A stretch of DNA of 64,000 nucleotides from Candidatus Anaerostipes excrementavium (GTDB taxonomy: Bacteria; Bacillota; Clostridia; Lachnospirales; Lachnospiraceae). A model generated the notes under the pieces. That model was not told the DNA's origin and did no database searches. It saw only the letters and a list, made by a program, of their open reading frames with translations. This document shows, one piece after another, positions 63,617 to 64,000 of the stretch. The stretch spans positions 1-64,000 of the forward strand of contig DXEM01000035.1 of NCBI GenBank assembly GCA_019114985.1, read 5' to 3'. The translations under genes and the position numbers were made by a program. The number at the start of each line of letters is the position of its first letter. Within the stretch, counting starts at the first letter, position 1.

Positions 63617-64000
63617 ATGAAGATTTACGATTTGGTGATTATTGGATCCGGTCCTGCGGGAATGGCAGCAGCCATCTATGCGAAACGGGCGATGCTGGAT
63701 AGTCTTTTGCTGGAAAAAGAATATGTACCCGGCGGGCAGGTCATCCAGACTTATGAAGTAGATAATTATCCGGGGCTGCCGAAAATGAATGGAATGGAAC
63801 TTAGCAATCGATTTGCGGAACATGCCAAAGAACTTGGAATCGAGACAAAGATCGGCGAGGTGACGGATATCAATCCAGATGGAGAAATCAAAGAAATTTC
63901 CTTGAAGAGCGGGGAAACGATTCAGACAAAAACAATCATTCTGGCCACCGGAGCGGTTCATCGCACGCTGGGAGTACCGGGGGAAAAAGAATTGGCCGGA
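63617..64000 (+). CDS. Thioredoxin-reductase-like FAD/NAD(P) oxidoreductase, N-terminal part
   Basis: ATG follows GGAGGAGATGATAGAA. 128 residues are in the window; the 3' end lies beyond it. FAD-binding GSGPAGMAAAIYAKR and the GGQV...VDNYPG segment and ATGA(V)HR match TrxB-type proteins. The redox Cys pair would be further on. The promoter is uncertain: TATAAT at 63547-63552 has no good -35 box. Confidence 0.85.
   Translation, partial: MKIYDLVIIGSGPAGMAAAIYAKRAMLDSLLLEKEYVPGGQVIQTYEVDNYPGLPKMNGMELSNRFAEHAKELGIETKIGEVTDINPDGEIKEISLKSGETIQTKTIILATGAVHRTLGVPGEKELAG

Noticed and set aside
63458..63961. Minus-strand frame of 167 codons
   Set aside because: It overlaps the clear thioredoxin-reductase-like gene and the regulatory palindromes, without a ribosome site.

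Overview
The window looks like the chromosome of a Gram-positive anaerobe of the Lachnospiraceae (Clostridia). I infer this from the AGGAGG ribosome sites, the sigma-A style promoters (TTGACA/TATAAT, 17-bp spacers), the rubrerythrin and flavodiiron genes, the acpP-fab-acc cluster, the zinc-type S14 and the Tn916-like element. I cannot name a species. No rRNA or tRNA gene and no CRISPR array was recognised.

Layout. 1-0.6 kb: end of a rubrerythrin gene, its terminator and a cluster of GA-rich hairpin repeats. 0.6-3.0 kb: a membrane-tethered zinc-ribbon sigma factor with a small overlapping partner, and an unknown gene. 3.1-10.5 kb: the acyl carrier protein, type II fatty-acid synthesis and acetyl-CoA carboxylase operon (acpP-fabD-fabG-fabF-accB-fabZ-accC-accD-accA), with a FabT-like operator over one promoter and an attenuator after acpP. 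10.5-15.5 kb: a DeoR-type repressor divergent from a sugar-phosphate operon (two 6-phospho-3-hexuloisomerases around mtlD and a 3-hexulose-6-phosphate synthase, then an aldo/keto reductase). 16-32.4 kb: the S10-spc-alpha ribosomal operons, including secY, adk, map, infA and rpoA. 32.5-37.8 kb: ECF transporter energy module (ecfA1-ecfA2-ecfT), truA, an AEC permease and rplM-rpsI with a probable L13 leader.

The accessory zone runs from about 37.8 to 54.1 kb. It holds more GA-rich palindromic elements, a candidate type I toxin-antitoxin locus (30-residue holin-like peptide with an antisense promoter), and the decayed right half of a Tn916-family conjugative element carrying a MarR repressor and an MFS efflux pump. 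A broken EamA transporter follows, then a type I restriction-modification locus. In that locus a 3.2-kb block (hsdS1, a DUF3990 toxin-like gene, its likely partner and a tyrosine recombinase) lies between two copies of a 15-bp direct repeat. Both copies encode the last codons of hsdM, so precise excision would restore a plain hsdM-hsdS2-hsdR operon. I consider this the most interesting feature of the window.

54-64 kb returns to ordinary chromosome: a DUF362 protein, a flavodiiron protein, a radical SAM protein, pyridoxamine kinase, a CAT-fold acetyltransferase, a TetR regulator, glycogen branching enzyme, a Phd/RelE-type toxin-antitoxin pair, an SdpI/SdpR-type pair with a palindromic operator, and the start of a thioredoxin-reductase-like flavoprotein.
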